Source of the DNA: an uncultured Caulobacter sp.
GTDB taxonomy: Bacteria; Pseudomonadota; Alphaproteobacteria; Caulobacterales; Caulobacteraceae
Length of the DNA: 29,121 nt
Assembly: GCA_937925635.1 (NCBI GenBank)
Contig: CALALX010000055.1
Span: forward strand, 1-29,121
Direction: 5' to 3'
Below are positions 1 through 6,752 of the stretch, piece by piece. Position 1 is the first letter of the stretch; each line of letters opens with the position of its first letter. Both the position numbers and the translations under genes were made by a program. Under the pieces are notes generated by a model. It did not search any database. It was not told the DNA's origin and saw only the letters and a program-made list of their open reading frames with translations.

Positions 1-535
1 GGGATGGGGGTGGGATGGTCGGTGCATGTGTCACGGTGACACTTGCATCCTCGGCTTCACTCTTAAGGGCAGTTTGCCACCGGACGGTGGCCGAGATCGC
101 CCGGCCAGAAGTAGCGGCGTCGATGCCCGCGCGGGCGCGAAGGATGTCGTGAAGCTCGGCGATGAAGGCGGCGCGGTCGAGCGGGTCGAGGCCCTTGCGC
201 CAGAGGTTCTCCGACACCTCGCGCCGGCGGCGGTCCAGGGCGTCGGCGGACTTCACGACCGCCTTGATCTCGGTCCAGCCCTCGGCCCGCGCGCCGGCCA
301 GGCGGTGACCACCGGCGATCAGCTTCCAGCCCGGCCGGCCGGGCAGGCGACAGACGGAGATCGGCTCGTCCTGGCCGTCGGTGGCCATGATCCGCCCAAG
401 GGCGGCGGCCCAGGCCGGATCGACCGGCCGCAGGCGATCGCTGTCGTCGATCTGGTCGACGGGCAGCAGGACGACCTGCTCGACGACCGCCGGCTCGGCG
501 GTGGTGCTGACGACGCTGAGGGCTGGCTCCGCCAT
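1..535 (-). CDS. ParB-like N-terminal domain protein of the prophage (3' end off the window)
   Basis: The frame is open from the ATG at 535 leftward to the window edge, at least 178 residues. The first third carries the ParB/Srx-type pattern: an Arg-Leu-Arg-Pro stretch after a 'LPVDQIDDSDRLR' segment, then 'GQDEPISVCR', then 'WKLIAGGHRLAGARAEGW', the box that binds and hydrolyses nucleotide in ParB-type proteins. It is followed by an 'ENLWRKGLDPLDRAAFIAEL' helix. The start is two bases downstream of the ner-like stop codon, so the two genes are presumably one transcript. In Mu-like phages of alphaproteobacteria a ParB-like gene in this slot precedes the transposase; its role is not established. 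It is unlikely to be the chromosomal partition ParB, given the company it keeps. Confidence 0.75.
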   Translation of the reverse strand, partial: MAEPALSVVSTTAEPAVVEQVVLLPVDQIDDSDRLRPVDPAWAAALGRIMATDGQDEPISVCRLPGRPGWKLIAGGHRLAGARAEGWTEIKAVVKSADALDRRRREVSENLWRKGLDPLDRAAFIAELHDILRARAGIDAATSGRAISATVRWQTALKSEAEDASVTVTHAPTIPPPS

Positions 536-537
536 GT

Positions 538-855
538 CTAGCGCGCCCCCGAGGTTAGACGGTGCGCGCCAGCGCGATCGTGGCTATTCTCATCACGAAC
601 GTGACGAATACGCCCGCCCGATTCGTCGTAGCGATCGGGCCACAGCTCATGGAGGGGGACCCCCAGAAACAGCGAGATGACCCTGTCGGCTTCAGGTTGG
701 CGGCGCACCAGCGCGGCACGCACGGCGCTTTCGTCCAGGCCATGGTCCAGGGCCAGCTTGGTGAGCGTCGTACCCCGCATTCGGATCGCGGCCTTGATCA
801 GTTCGGCGTGCCAGGTGGTCGGCCTAGGGTCGATCTCTCGGGCGGCGGCGCGCAT
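538..855 (-). CDS. Ner-like phage transcriptional regulator
   Basis: A 105-residue protein. Residues about 14-68 match the Ner/Nlp helix-turn-helix type: a 'WHAELIKAAIRMRGTTLTKLA' helix, then 'HGLDESAVRAAL', then 'EADRVISLFLGVPLHELWPDRYDE', where the final WP.RY is typical of the family. In Mu, Ner turns down early transcription and the repressor promoter by binding between the two divergent promoters. Here it is divergent from the repressor gene at 939 with an 83 bp gap. The C-terminal 25 residues are outside the usual Ner domain, and their DNA carries one copy of an 18 bp candidate operator (587-604), which may explain the extension. Family call is firm; the direction of its regulation is inferred. 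Confidence 0.8.
   Translation of the reverse strand: MRAAAREIDPRPTTWHAELIKAAIRMRGTTLTKLALDHGLDESAVRAALVRRQPEADRVISLFLGVPLHELWPDRYDESGGRIRHVRDENSHDRAGAHRLTSGAR
587..604. promoter_or_regulatory. Second copy of the 18 bp operator-like sequence, inside the ner 3' end
   Basis: TTCTCATCACGAACGTGA lies within the last codons of the ner-like gene and matches 875-892 exactly in inverted orientation, about 270 bp apart. An exact 18 bp match at this distance in a phage control region suggests a second binding site, possibly for looping. Confidence 0.5.
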
Positions 856-874
856 TACGATCTCATAAGAATAA

Positions 875-892
875 TCACGTTCGTGATGAGAA
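875..892. promoter_or_regulatory. Candidate operator in the repressor/ner divergent promoter region
   Basis: The + strand here is the exact reverse complement of TTCTCATCACGAACGTGA at 587-604. Inside it lies an inverted repeat ATCACG-TT-CGTGAT at 874-887. The position between the divergent repressor and ner genes is where Mu-type operators lie. Which protein binds it (repressor or Ner) cannot be told from sequence. Confidence 0.55.
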
Positions 893-938
893 CGCCACGA
901 TCTCCTGAGTCCGTCAAGTCGCTCCAGGGGCGATTTCG

Positions 939-1607
939 ATGAACGACGCCATTTTTGATCCCGATTTCGATTACGACGGCTTCGCTCGTCGCCTCGCCGA
1001 GGCCATGGCGCCGGAGAAGGTGACGGCGTTCGCCCACCGCGTGGGGGTCCCGCAGGGCACCGTTTCGAAGTATCTGAAGGCGGGCGGCAGCGCCGGGCCG
1101 CGGCTCGACATCGTGGCCAGGATGGCCGAGGGCCTCGACTGTTCGCTCGACTGGCTGGTCACCGGCCGCGGCGACGGACCCGATGCGTCATCAGGGTTTG
1201 TGAAGGTCCCGCGTTACGACGCGACGCTGGCCGCCGGCGCGGGCAAATGGAACGAGGGCCGCCGCCGCCTCGACGACATGCCATTCACGAGCGCCTTCCT
1301 GCGGAAGCGCCTCAACCGCTCATCGGCTGCCGGCCTGGCGGTGCTCGAGGCGCGCGGCGACTCGATGGAGCCGGGCATCAAGGACGGCGCCCTGCTGCTG
1401 ATCGACGAGAGCGATCAGCGCATCTTCGACGGCATCTTCGCCTTCGTGCTGGCCGGCGACGCTCGCGTTAAAAGATTCAGGCGTTTGGCTAGTGGCCTCC
1501 AGCTGATATCGGACAATCCGGCCTATCCCTCGGAGACCGTCGAGGGCGACGACCTGGGGAACCTCCAGATCATAGGCCGCGTGCTTTGGGTGGGTCAGCT
1601 TCTCTAG
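939..1607 (+). CDS. Phage repressor, HTH plus S24/LexA-type peptidase domain
   Basis: A 222-residue protein. Residues about 15-75 form an XRE-type helix-turn-helix ('VTAFAHRVGVPQGTVSKYLKAG'). Residues about 86-222 form the LexA/UmuD/CI peptidase fold. The expected Ser-Lys dyad is visible: Ser142 in 'GDSMEPGIKDGALLLID' and Lys178 in 'DARVKRF'. An Ala-Gly pair near residues 99-102 could be the self-cleavage site, though it lies slightly farther from the serine than in LexA. The product should hold the prophage silent and be inactivated on RecA activation after DNA damage, as in other S24 repressors. Its gene is divergent from ner. A chromosomal SOS regulator is less likely given the neighbours. 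Confidence 0.85.
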   Translation: MNDAIFDPDFDYDGFARRLAEAMAPEKVTAFAHRVGVPQGTVSKYLKAGGSAGPRLDIVARMAEGLDCSLDWLVTGRGDGPDASSGFVKVPRYDATLAAGAGKWNEGRRRLDDMPFTSAFLRKRLNRSSAAGLAVLEARGDSMEPGIKDGALLLIDESDQRIFDGIFAFVLAGDARVKRFRRLASGLQLISDNPAYPSETVEGDDLGNLQIIGRVLWVGQLL

Positions 1608-1617
1608 GGAGCCGAAC

Positions 1618-2148
1618 TTGAAAGTCCTGCTGCTTCCTGTCGCCCTGGTCGCGCTTGCGGCCTGTGAGCGTCCCGCCGACGCCTCTCGGCAGTCGCCCAC
1701 CGAAGCGCAAGCGCCCCGACCGACATTCGATGTCCGGGCCTCGGATGCTCAGAGCCGCATGGCCGCCGCTGGCGGTCCCGCGATGTCGGCTTGGCGTCCG
1801 TTGGCGATGGTGGACGGTCGGTCCTGCGTTGCGACCGAGGATGGCTGGAAGCTGTGCCCGTCACCGGACGGCCAGGTCGAGGAGCTAACAGTGCGCGTCC
1901 AAGGCGACGGCAACGACGCGGCCAAGTCGATGTCGCCGATTGCCCTGAAGGTCATGGTCTCGGCGATCGCGCCGGATGCACCAGAGGACGACTGGCCGCG
2001 CATTCAGCGAAATCTCCTTGAGGCGCTTTCCAGGAACGAGGCCCTCGTCTTCGTCGACGACGGGGCAAAGCTCCGCCCGATCAGGGTCGAGACCGCCGGT
2101 TCTTCGTATTCTCTGATTGCGGAAGCCGGCCAGGACGCGCGGCTCTAG
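1618..2148 (+). CDS. Small predicted lipoprotein, possible prophage cargo
   Basis: A 176-residue product from a TTG start at 1618; an AGGGA ribosome site at 1606-1610 supports it. Residues 1-15 are a short lipoprotein signal peptide and LAAC at 13-16 is a lipobox, so Cys16 would be lipidated and the protein membrane-anchored. The mature part has two further cysteines ('GRSCVATEDGWKLCP') that could form a disulfide. I do not recognise the family. It follows the repressor stop by only 10 bp, so it is probably co-transcribed with the repressor and expressed in the lysogen, which is how phage conversion genes behave. This placement is the only clue to function. Confidence 0.65.
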   Translation: MKVLLLPVALVALAACERPADASRQSPTEAQAPRPTFDVRASDAQSRMAAAGGPAMSAWRPLAMVDGRSCVATEDGWKLCPSPDGQVEELTVRVQGDGNDAAKSMSPIALKVMVSAIAPDAPEDDWPRIQRNLLEALSRNEALVFVDDGAKLRPIRVETAGSSYSLIAEAGQDARL

Positions 2149-2164
2149 TTCGCGGCGAAAACCG

Positions 2165-2291
2165 GTCCCACTTCCTTGGATCACGACCGTCCTGCCGGAC
2201 CGGTCGGTGCGCCCGCAACCCCTTTCCCCGTCTAGCGTTTCTGGAAGTGGGCCCCCATTTCGCGAAGTGGGACCGCCTGAGTCCCACTTCC
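2165..2291. repeat. Cluster of four GGAAGTGGGAC-type motifs
   Basis: GTCCCACTTCC occurs at 2165-2175 and 2281-2291. The opposite orientation occurs at 2243-2252 (GGAAGTGGGC, one change) and at 2264-2273 (GAAGTGGGAC). The last pair forms a perfect 10 bp hairpin with loop 2274-2280. No gene is seen here. The motifs could be regulatory or an intergenic repeat; similar phrases occur in alphaproteobacterial intergenic DNA. Confidence 0.6.
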
Positions 2292-2420
2292 GCGTGCGGT
2301 TTCGAGCGCGCCTTTGCCCGCCGTCGGCGCTCCGTCTGTCGAGATCAAGGTCCGCCAGCCCTTTCTGAGAAAGGCCTCAGCCGACTCTGAGAGGTCGGTG
2401 GGGGACGGCGCGGCCACCGG

Positions 2421-2602
2421 CGGCGACTCTAGTTTGTCCTGTCCCGCGCGTCGTCTAAACTGCCGTTCGCTCTAGACACCGCACGCCCTTCGACGAAGGT
2501 GCGCCGCGGCCGTCTTTTCCTTGTGGCCTAAGGGGTCGTCCCACGGTGTCCCCCGATATCCCACTCTATCCCGGCGACTCTAGATCCAGGTGTCCCCTCT
2601 CA
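2421..2602. repeat. Three spaced repeats at the putative phage end (attL-like)
   Basis: Unit A (2572-2596) and unit B (2421-2445) share CGGCGACTCTAG, then seven variable bases, then TGTCCC. Unit C (2464-2488) keeps the CTCTAG core, the spacing and the terminal CCC but is diverged elsewhere. Unit A is followed by CTCTCA, so read from the phage side the element would begin TGAGAG. Known: Mu-type ends carry several transposase-binding repeats about 22 bp long, the outermost a few bases from a TG terminus. The fit is good but the second phage end is not available to confirm it. The stretch 2300-2420 shows no gene. Confidence 0.55.
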
Positions 2603-2660
2603 GTCGGCGGAAAATGCTGATGGCGCCGCCAGAACCCCGACGGCGCCACCCCCATCCCAA

Positions 2661-2687
2661 GCCCTTCCCCCCTCCAGGGGGAAGGGC
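2661..2687. terminator. Hairpin downstream of the fadB-like gene
   Basis: A perfect 11 bp stem, 2661-2671 with 2677-2687, with a five-base loop, lies 8 bp beyond the stop of the leftward fadB-like gene. Its flank CCCATCCCAAGCCC resembles one arm of the paired repeats found at 6071, 9319 and 15712, so it may be a solitary half of that family acting as terminator. Confidence 0.55.
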
Positions 2688-2695
2688 CTTCTCTC

Positions 2696-4765
2696 TTACT
2701 TCAGGTCCTTGAAGCCCTTGCCTTCGGCGGCGAGCTTCTCGAGCAGGGCGGAGGGCTTGAAGAAGTCGCCGTGCTGGTTCTGGTAGTGCTTCAGCCGCTC
2801 GACCACATGGGCCAGACCGAGGCTGTCGCCGTAGTGCATCGGGCCGCCGCGGTAGACGGGCCAGCCGTAGCCGTTGATCCAGACGGTATCGACGTCCGAA
2901 GCGCGGATCGCCTTGCCCTCCTCGAGGATCTTCGCGCCCTCGTTGATCATCGGCAGGATGGTGCGCTCCAGGATCTCCTGATCGTCGGCCTGGCGGGCGT
3001 TGACGCCCGACTTGGCGGCGAAGTCGCGGATGATCTTCTCGGTGACGTCCGACGGCTTGGCGTTCCGCTTCTCGTCGTAGTCGTAGTAGCCGGCGCCGGT
3101 CTTCTGGCCGCGGCGATCCATCTCGCAGAGCACGTCGCGGATGGTCTCGCCCTTCGAGGTCTCCTTGCTCCAGCCGATGTCGAGGCCGGCCAGGTCGCTC
3201 ATCGCGAACGGCCCCATCGGGAAGCCGAAGTCATAAAGCACGCGGTCGACGTCCCACGGCATGGTGCCTTCGGCGACCAGCGCCTGGGCCTGACGTTGGC
3301 GCTGGCTCAGCATGCGGTTGCCGACGAAGCCCGGGCAGACGCCGACGAGCACGCCGACCTTGCCGATGGTCTTGGCCAGCTTCATCGAGGTGGCGATGAC
3401 TTCCTTCGAGGTCGCGTCGCCGCGCACGATCTCCAGCAGGCGCATCACGTTGGCCGGCGAGAAGAAGTGCAGGCCGATCACAGCCTCCGGACGGGTGGTC
3501 GCCGAGGCGATCTCGTTGACGTCCAGGTAGCTGGTGTTGGAGGCCAGGATGGCGCCCGGCTTGGCGATCTTGTCGAGCTTGCCGAAGACGTCCTTCTTAA
3601 TGTCCATGTTCTCGAACACGGCCTCGATGATGAGGTCGCAGTCGGCCAGGTCCTCAAGCGCCAGCGAGCCGGTCAGCAGGCCCATCCGCTTCTCGACCGC
3701 GTCCAGGGTCAGGCGACCCTTGGCGGCGGTGTTCTCGTAGTTCTTGCGGATGACGCCGAGGCCGCGGTCGAGGGCCTCCTGCTTCATCTCCACGATCTTC
3801 ACCGGGATGCCGGCGTTGAGGAAGTTCATTGAGATGCCGCCGCCCATGGTGCCGGCGCCGATCACGCCGACCTGCTTGATCGGGATCAGCGGGGTGTCGT
3901 CGGCGACGTCGGGGATCTTGTTGGCGGCGCGTTCGGCGAAGAAGACGTAGCGCTGGGCGGCCGACTGCGGGCCGGTCATCAGCTCGACGAACAGCTGGCG
4001 CTCGACCTTCATGCCTTCGTCGAAGGGCAGGTTGGCGGCCGCCTCGATGCACTTGATGTTCGACTCGGGGGCCATGAAGCCGCGGAACTTGCGGGCGTTG
4101 GCCTTGCGGAACTCGGCGAAGACCTCCGGCGAGGCGCCGGCCACTTCACGGTCGCGGACCTTCTTCAGCGGCCAGTTCTCGGCGACGACCTTGCGGGCGA
4201 AGGCGATGGCGCCGGCCTTCAGGTTCCCTTCCTCGACCAGCTCGTCGACCAGGCCCATGGCGTTGGCGTCCTTGGCCGGGATGTGCGCGCCGCTGGTCAT
4301 CATCTCCAGCGCCTTCTGGGCGCCGACGATGCGGGGCAGGCGCTGGGTGCCGCCGGCCCCCGGCAGCAGGCCCAGGTTCACCTCCGGCAGGCCGACCTTC
4401 GCCGAGGGGACGGCCACGCGATAGTGGGCGACCAGCGCCACTTCCAGGCCGCCGCCCAGCGCCGTGCCGTGGATGGCGGCGATCACCGGCTTGGGCGAGC
4501 CTTCCATCATCGCCTGGACTTCGTGCAGGCCGGCGCCCTTGGACGCGCCGCCGAACTCGCTGATGTCGGCGCCGGCGATGAAGGTGCGGCCGTCGCAGAT
4601 CAGGACGATCGACTTGGCCGAGTCGTCGGCGATGGCGGCCTTGAAGCCTTCGTAGAGGCCGTCGCGGACGTTGGCCGACAGGGCGTTCACCGGCGGGCTG
4701 TTCAGGGTGATGACGGCGACATCGCCGTCGTTGGTCAGGTCGGTGACGGAATTGATTGCGGCCAT
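2696..4765 (-). CDS. Bifunctional enoyl-CoA hydratase / 3-hydroxyacyl-CoA dehydrogenase (FadB/FadJ-like)
   Basis: A 689-residue protein that hydrates trans-2-enoyl-CoA and oxidises the resulting 3-hydroxyacyl-CoA with NAD in beta-oxidation. Residues about 5-190 are a crotonase domain with both catalytic glutamates, Glu108 in 'GGGLE' and Glu128 in 'GLPE'. Residues about 295-475 are the NAD-binding part, with GAGTMG at 303-308 and the His433/Glu445 pair in 'GLHFFSPANVMRLLEIV'. Two C-terminal helical domains follow. I chose the ATG at 4765, with AGGGG about 9 bases upstream, over an upstream in-frame start at 4810 whose extra residues do not fit the family. It is divergent from an acyl-CoA dehydrogenase at 4861. 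No thiolase is adjacent. Confidence 0.92.
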   Translation of the reverse strand: MAAINSVTDLTNDGDVAVITLNSPPVNALSANVRDGLYEGFKAAIADDSAKSIVLICDGRTFIAGADISEFGGASKGAGLHEVQAMMEGSPKPVIAAIHGTALGGGLEVALVAHYRVAVPSAKVGLPEVNLGLLPGAGGTQRLPRIVGAQKALEMMTSGAHIPAKDANAMGLVDELVEEGNLKAGAIAFARKVVAENWPLKKVRDREVAGASPEVFAEFRKANARKFRGFMAPESNIKCIEAAANLPFDEGMKVERQLFVELMTGPQSAAQRYVFFAERAANKIPDVADDTPLIPIKQVGVIGAGTMGGGISMNFLNAGIPVKIVEMKQEALDRGLGVIRKNYENTAAKGRLTLDAVEKRMGLLTGSLALEDLADCDLIIEAVFENMDIKKDVFGKLDKIAKPGAILASNTSYLDVNEIASATTRPEAVIGLHFFSPANVMRLLEIVRGDATSKEVIATSMKLAKTIGKVGVLVGVCPGFVGNRMLSQRQRQAQALVAEGTMPWDVDRVLYDFGFPMGPFAMSDLAGLDIGWSKETSKGETIRDVLCEMDRRGQKTGAGYYDYDEKRNAKPSDVTEKIIRDFAAKSGVNARQADDQEILERTILPMINEGAKILEEGKAIRASDVDTVWINGYGWPVYRGGPMHYGDSLGLAHVVERLKHYQNQHGDFFKPSALLEKLAAEGKGFKDLK

Positions 4766-4789
4766 GGCGCGTCGCCCCTTATGTTCGTT

Positions 4790-4803
4790 GAAACACTTGT
4801 TTG
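4790..4803. promoter_or_regulatory. PsrA-like operator between divergent beta-oxidation genes
   Basis: GAAAC-ACTT-GTTTG fits the published PsrA box form (G/C)AAAC-N2-4-GTTT(G/C). PsrA is a TetR-type fatty-acid-responsive repressor that controls fadBA in Pseudomonas. The site lies in the 95 bp gap between the fadB-like gene and the acyl-CoA dehydrogenase, where it could control both. No regulator gene is in the window. Confidence 0.45.
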
Positions 4804-4860
4804 AGCGCAAACTGCCGAGCCGGACCGCGAGAGTCCAGCGCGCAGCTAGGGAGAAAGCAG

Positions 4861-6063
4861 ATGGACCTCGATTTCCTGCCCGAGCACGCCGAATTCCGGA
4901 AGGAAGTCCGCGACTGGATCGAGGCCAACTTCCCGGCGGAGAACCGCCGCAAGATGGACGCGGGCGAGCACCTGACCAAGGAGGACATCCTCTCCTGGCA
5001 CCGGATCCTGAACGACAAGGGCTGGCTGGTCCCGTCCTGGCCGGTCGAGTACGGCGGCACCGGCTGGGATTCGGTGCGCAAGTACATCTTCAGTGAGGAG
5101 CTGGCCCGCGCGCAGACCAGCCAGACCAGCTTCGGCATCGGGATGATCGGGCCGGTGCTCTACACCTTCGGCACGCCCGAGCAGAAAGCCAAGTTCCTGC
5201 CCGGCACCATGAACGGCGACATCTGGTGGTGCCAGGGCTACTCCGAACCCGGCGCCGGCTCCGACCTCGCCGGCCTGGCGACCCGCGCCGAGCGCGTGAA
5301 GGGCGACGACGGCAAGGAATACTACATCGTCAACGGCCAGAAGACCTGGACCACCCAGGGCCACTTCGCGGACTGGGGCTTCTTCCTCGTCCGCACCGAC
5401 CCGACGGCCAAGAAGCAGGAGGGCATCTCCTTCCTGCTGATCGACATGACGACGCCCGGCATCACCGTGCGGCCGATCATCACCATCGAGGGCGGCCACG
5501 AGGTCAACGACGTCTTCCTGGACAACGTGAAGGTGCCGGTCGAGAACCTGATCGGTCAGGAGAACAAGGGCTGGACGGTGGCCAAGTACCTGCTCGGCCA
5601 CGAGCGCACCGGCATCGCCGGCGTGGCGCGGTCCAAGCGGGGCATCGAGAAACTGCGGGAGCTGGCCGCGATCGAGCCCGGCGACGACGCCGAGGCCCTG
5701 CTCAAGGACGCCGACTTCCGCCGCAAGGTCGCCGAGCTGGAGATCGACCTCGCCGCGCTTGAATACACCGAGCTGCGCACCCTGGCCGGGGAGGCGTCCG
5801 GCAAGGGCCCCGGGCCGGAAGCCTCGCTCCTCAAGGTCAAGGGCACCGAGGTCGGACAGCGCCTGACCGAGCTGACCCTGGAGGCCGCCGCCCACTACGG
5901 CGCGCCGCACGCCAAGGGTCTGACCGGCGACAACAGCCTGTCGATCCCGAGCTGGGCGGCCAAGTCGGCGCCGACCTACTTCAACATGCGCAAGACCTCG
6001 ATCTTCGGCGGCTCCAACGAGATCCAGCGCAACATCATGGCCAAGGCGGTACTGGGGCTGTGA
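4861..6063 (+). CDS. Acyl-CoA dehydrogenase
   Basis: A 400-residue FAD enzyme that would introduce the trans-2 double bond into an acyl-CoA. The N-terminal helical domain (about 1-115), the middle beta domain ('WCQGYSEPGAGSDLAGL', 'TWTTQGHFADW') and the C-terminal helical domain ('FGGSNEIQRNI' near the end) are all present and the length is usual. At the position where medium-chain enzymes have the catalytic Glu of the YEGT motif, this protein reads FGGS, so the base must be elsewhere; the Glu in 'LLGHERTGIAG' is one candidate. Start at 4861 follows an AGGGAGA ribosome site. It is divergent from the fadB-like gene and shares a candidate PsrA box, so joint control is likely. Chain-length preference cannot be judged. 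Confidence 0.92.
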   Translation: MDLDFLPEHAEFRKEVRDWIEANFPAENRRKMDAGEHLTKEDILSWHRILNDKGWLVPSWPVEYGGTGWDSVRKYIFSEELARAQTSQTSFGIGMIGPVLYTFGTPEQKAKFLPGTMNGDIWWCQGYSEPGAGSDLAGLATRAERVKGDDGKEYYIVNGQKTWTTQGHFADWGFFLVRTDPTAKKQEGISFLLIDMTTPGITVRPIITIEGGHEVNDVFLDNVKVPVENLIGQENKGWTVAKYLLGHERTGIAGVARSKRGIEKLRELAAIEPGDDAEALLKDADFRRKVAELEIDLAALEYTELRTLAGEASGKGPGPEASLLKVKGTEVGQRLTELTLEAAAHYGAPHAKGLTGDNSLSIPSWAAKSAPTYFNMRKTSIFGGSNEIQRNIMAKAVLGL

Positions 6064-6070
6064 CATCCTT

Positions 6071-6222
6071 CTCCCTTCCTCCTCGATGGAGGAAGGGCCG
6101 GGGATGGTGGTGCAGGTAGTGAATGAGAGGAAAGGCGCCGGTGGGCTCGGAGCCTCTTGAGCCTCTCCGAGTACTCAATAGGCTACACCACCACCCAACC
6201 CTCCTCCATCGAGGAGGAGGGC
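6071..6222. repeat. Paired mirror-hairpin element, copy 1
   Basis: Left arm: stem 6073-6082/6088-6097 with loop TCGAT, followed by GGGGATGGTGGTG. Right arm: CACCACCACCC followed by stem 6199-6207/6213-6221 with loop ATCGA. The two arms are inverted copies of each other around a unique spacer. The same design and length recur at 9319 and 15712. Confidence 0.85.
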
Positions 6223-6237
6223 TTTGGGAGATGACCG

Positions 6238-6597
6238 ATGAGCATTGTGGAAGACGTCGCCGGCCACCGCGTCCTTGTCGTCGCCGCCGACGGCCCGCCT
6301 GTCGCCACCGAGCGTGACGGAACCGACCTGATCGGCGATGCGATGGGGGAGGGGGCGAGCTGGATCGCCATCCCGGTCGCGCGCCTGTCGGACGACTTCC
6401 TGACGCTGTCGACCGGCCTCGCCGGCGCGATCCTGCAGAAGGCGGTGAACTACCGCATCAACGTCGCCATCGTCGGCGACGTCAGTGCGAAGATGGCGGC
6501 CAGCAAGCCGCTCAACGACTTCGTCGGCGAGTCCAATCGCGGCCGGCACGTCTGGTTCGTGGAGAGCCTGGAGGCGCTAAGGGCGCGGTTGTCGTAG
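6238..6597 (+). CDS. DUF4180 family protein
   Basis: A 119-residue protein of the DUF4180 type, recognised by the run 'LSTGLAGAILQKAVNYRINV', then 'AIVGDVSAKMAASKPLNDFV' and 'ESNRGRHVWFVESLEALRARL'. The family has no established biochemical role. No signal peptide or membrane segment is visible, so it should be cytoplasmic. It lies 174 bp after the acyl-CoA dehydrogenase with a mirror-hairpin element between them; whether it is co-transcribed is unclear. Start at 6238 is preceded by GGGAG; an overlapping ATG at 6231 is in another frame. Confidence 0.8.
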   Translation: MSIVEDVAGHRVLVVAADGPPVATERDGTDLIGDAMGEGASWIAIPVARLSDDFLTLSTGLAGAILQKAVNYRINVAIVGDVSAKMAASKPLNDFVGESNRGRHVWFVESLEALRARLS

Positions 6598-6611
6598 GGC
6601 TACTCTACTCC

Positions 6612-6728
6612 CGTCATTTTCATCCGAGTGTCCCCGCGAAGGCGGGGACCCAAGCCGAGATCACTTGGTTGGCGCGGCCTGCAATCGCTTAAGACAGCCT
6701 GGATCCCCGCCTTCGCGGGGATGCTCGG
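6612..6728. repeat. Paired mirror-hairpin element, CCCCGC type
   Basis: Hairpin 6631-6637/6642-6648 (TCCCCGC, loop GAAG) and its mirror 6704-6710/6715-6721 (loop CTTC), with matching flanks (CCAAGCCGAG versus GCTCGG). It lies between two convergent genes and could terminate both. Such CCCCGC-CTTC-GCGGGG repeats are common in alphaproteobacterial intergenic DNA. Confidence 0.75.
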
Positions 6729-6752
6729 TGGAAGGTGGATGTGCTGTGGGAC

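Larger units (their letters stand above)
1..2602. mobile_element. Repressor-proximal end of a Mu-like transposable prophage (partial)
   Basis: Seen: a leftward ParB-like gene and Ner-like gene, a divergent LexA-fold repressor, then about 450 bp of repeat-rich DNA ending in three repeats with the same internal spacing. Known: Mu-like phages carry attL, then the c repressor, then ner in divergent orientation, then early genes leading to transposase A and B; some relatives have a ParB-like gene after ner. The order here fits that plan in reverse orientation, so the transposase genes should lie left of position 1. The terminus at 2602 is inferred from the CA dinucleotide six bases outside the outermost repeat. 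A non-Mu temperate phage with a similar control region is the main alternative. Confidence 0.7.

Noticed and set aside
1..535. Chromosomal ParB partition protein
   Set aside because: No ParA gene or parS-like site is seen, and it is linked to ner and a phage repressor; a phage ParB-like protein fits better.
2150..2602. IS21-type insertion sequence end
   Set aside because: Multiple end repeats also occur in IS21 elements, but no istA/istB genes are near, while phage control genes are.
2771..3832. 353-codon plus-strand frame over the fadB-like gene
   Set aside because: Antisense shadow; the opposite strand has clear catalytic motifs.
4846..6066. 406-codon minus-strand frame under the acyl-CoA dehydrogenase
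   Set aside because: Antisense shadow without family motifs.
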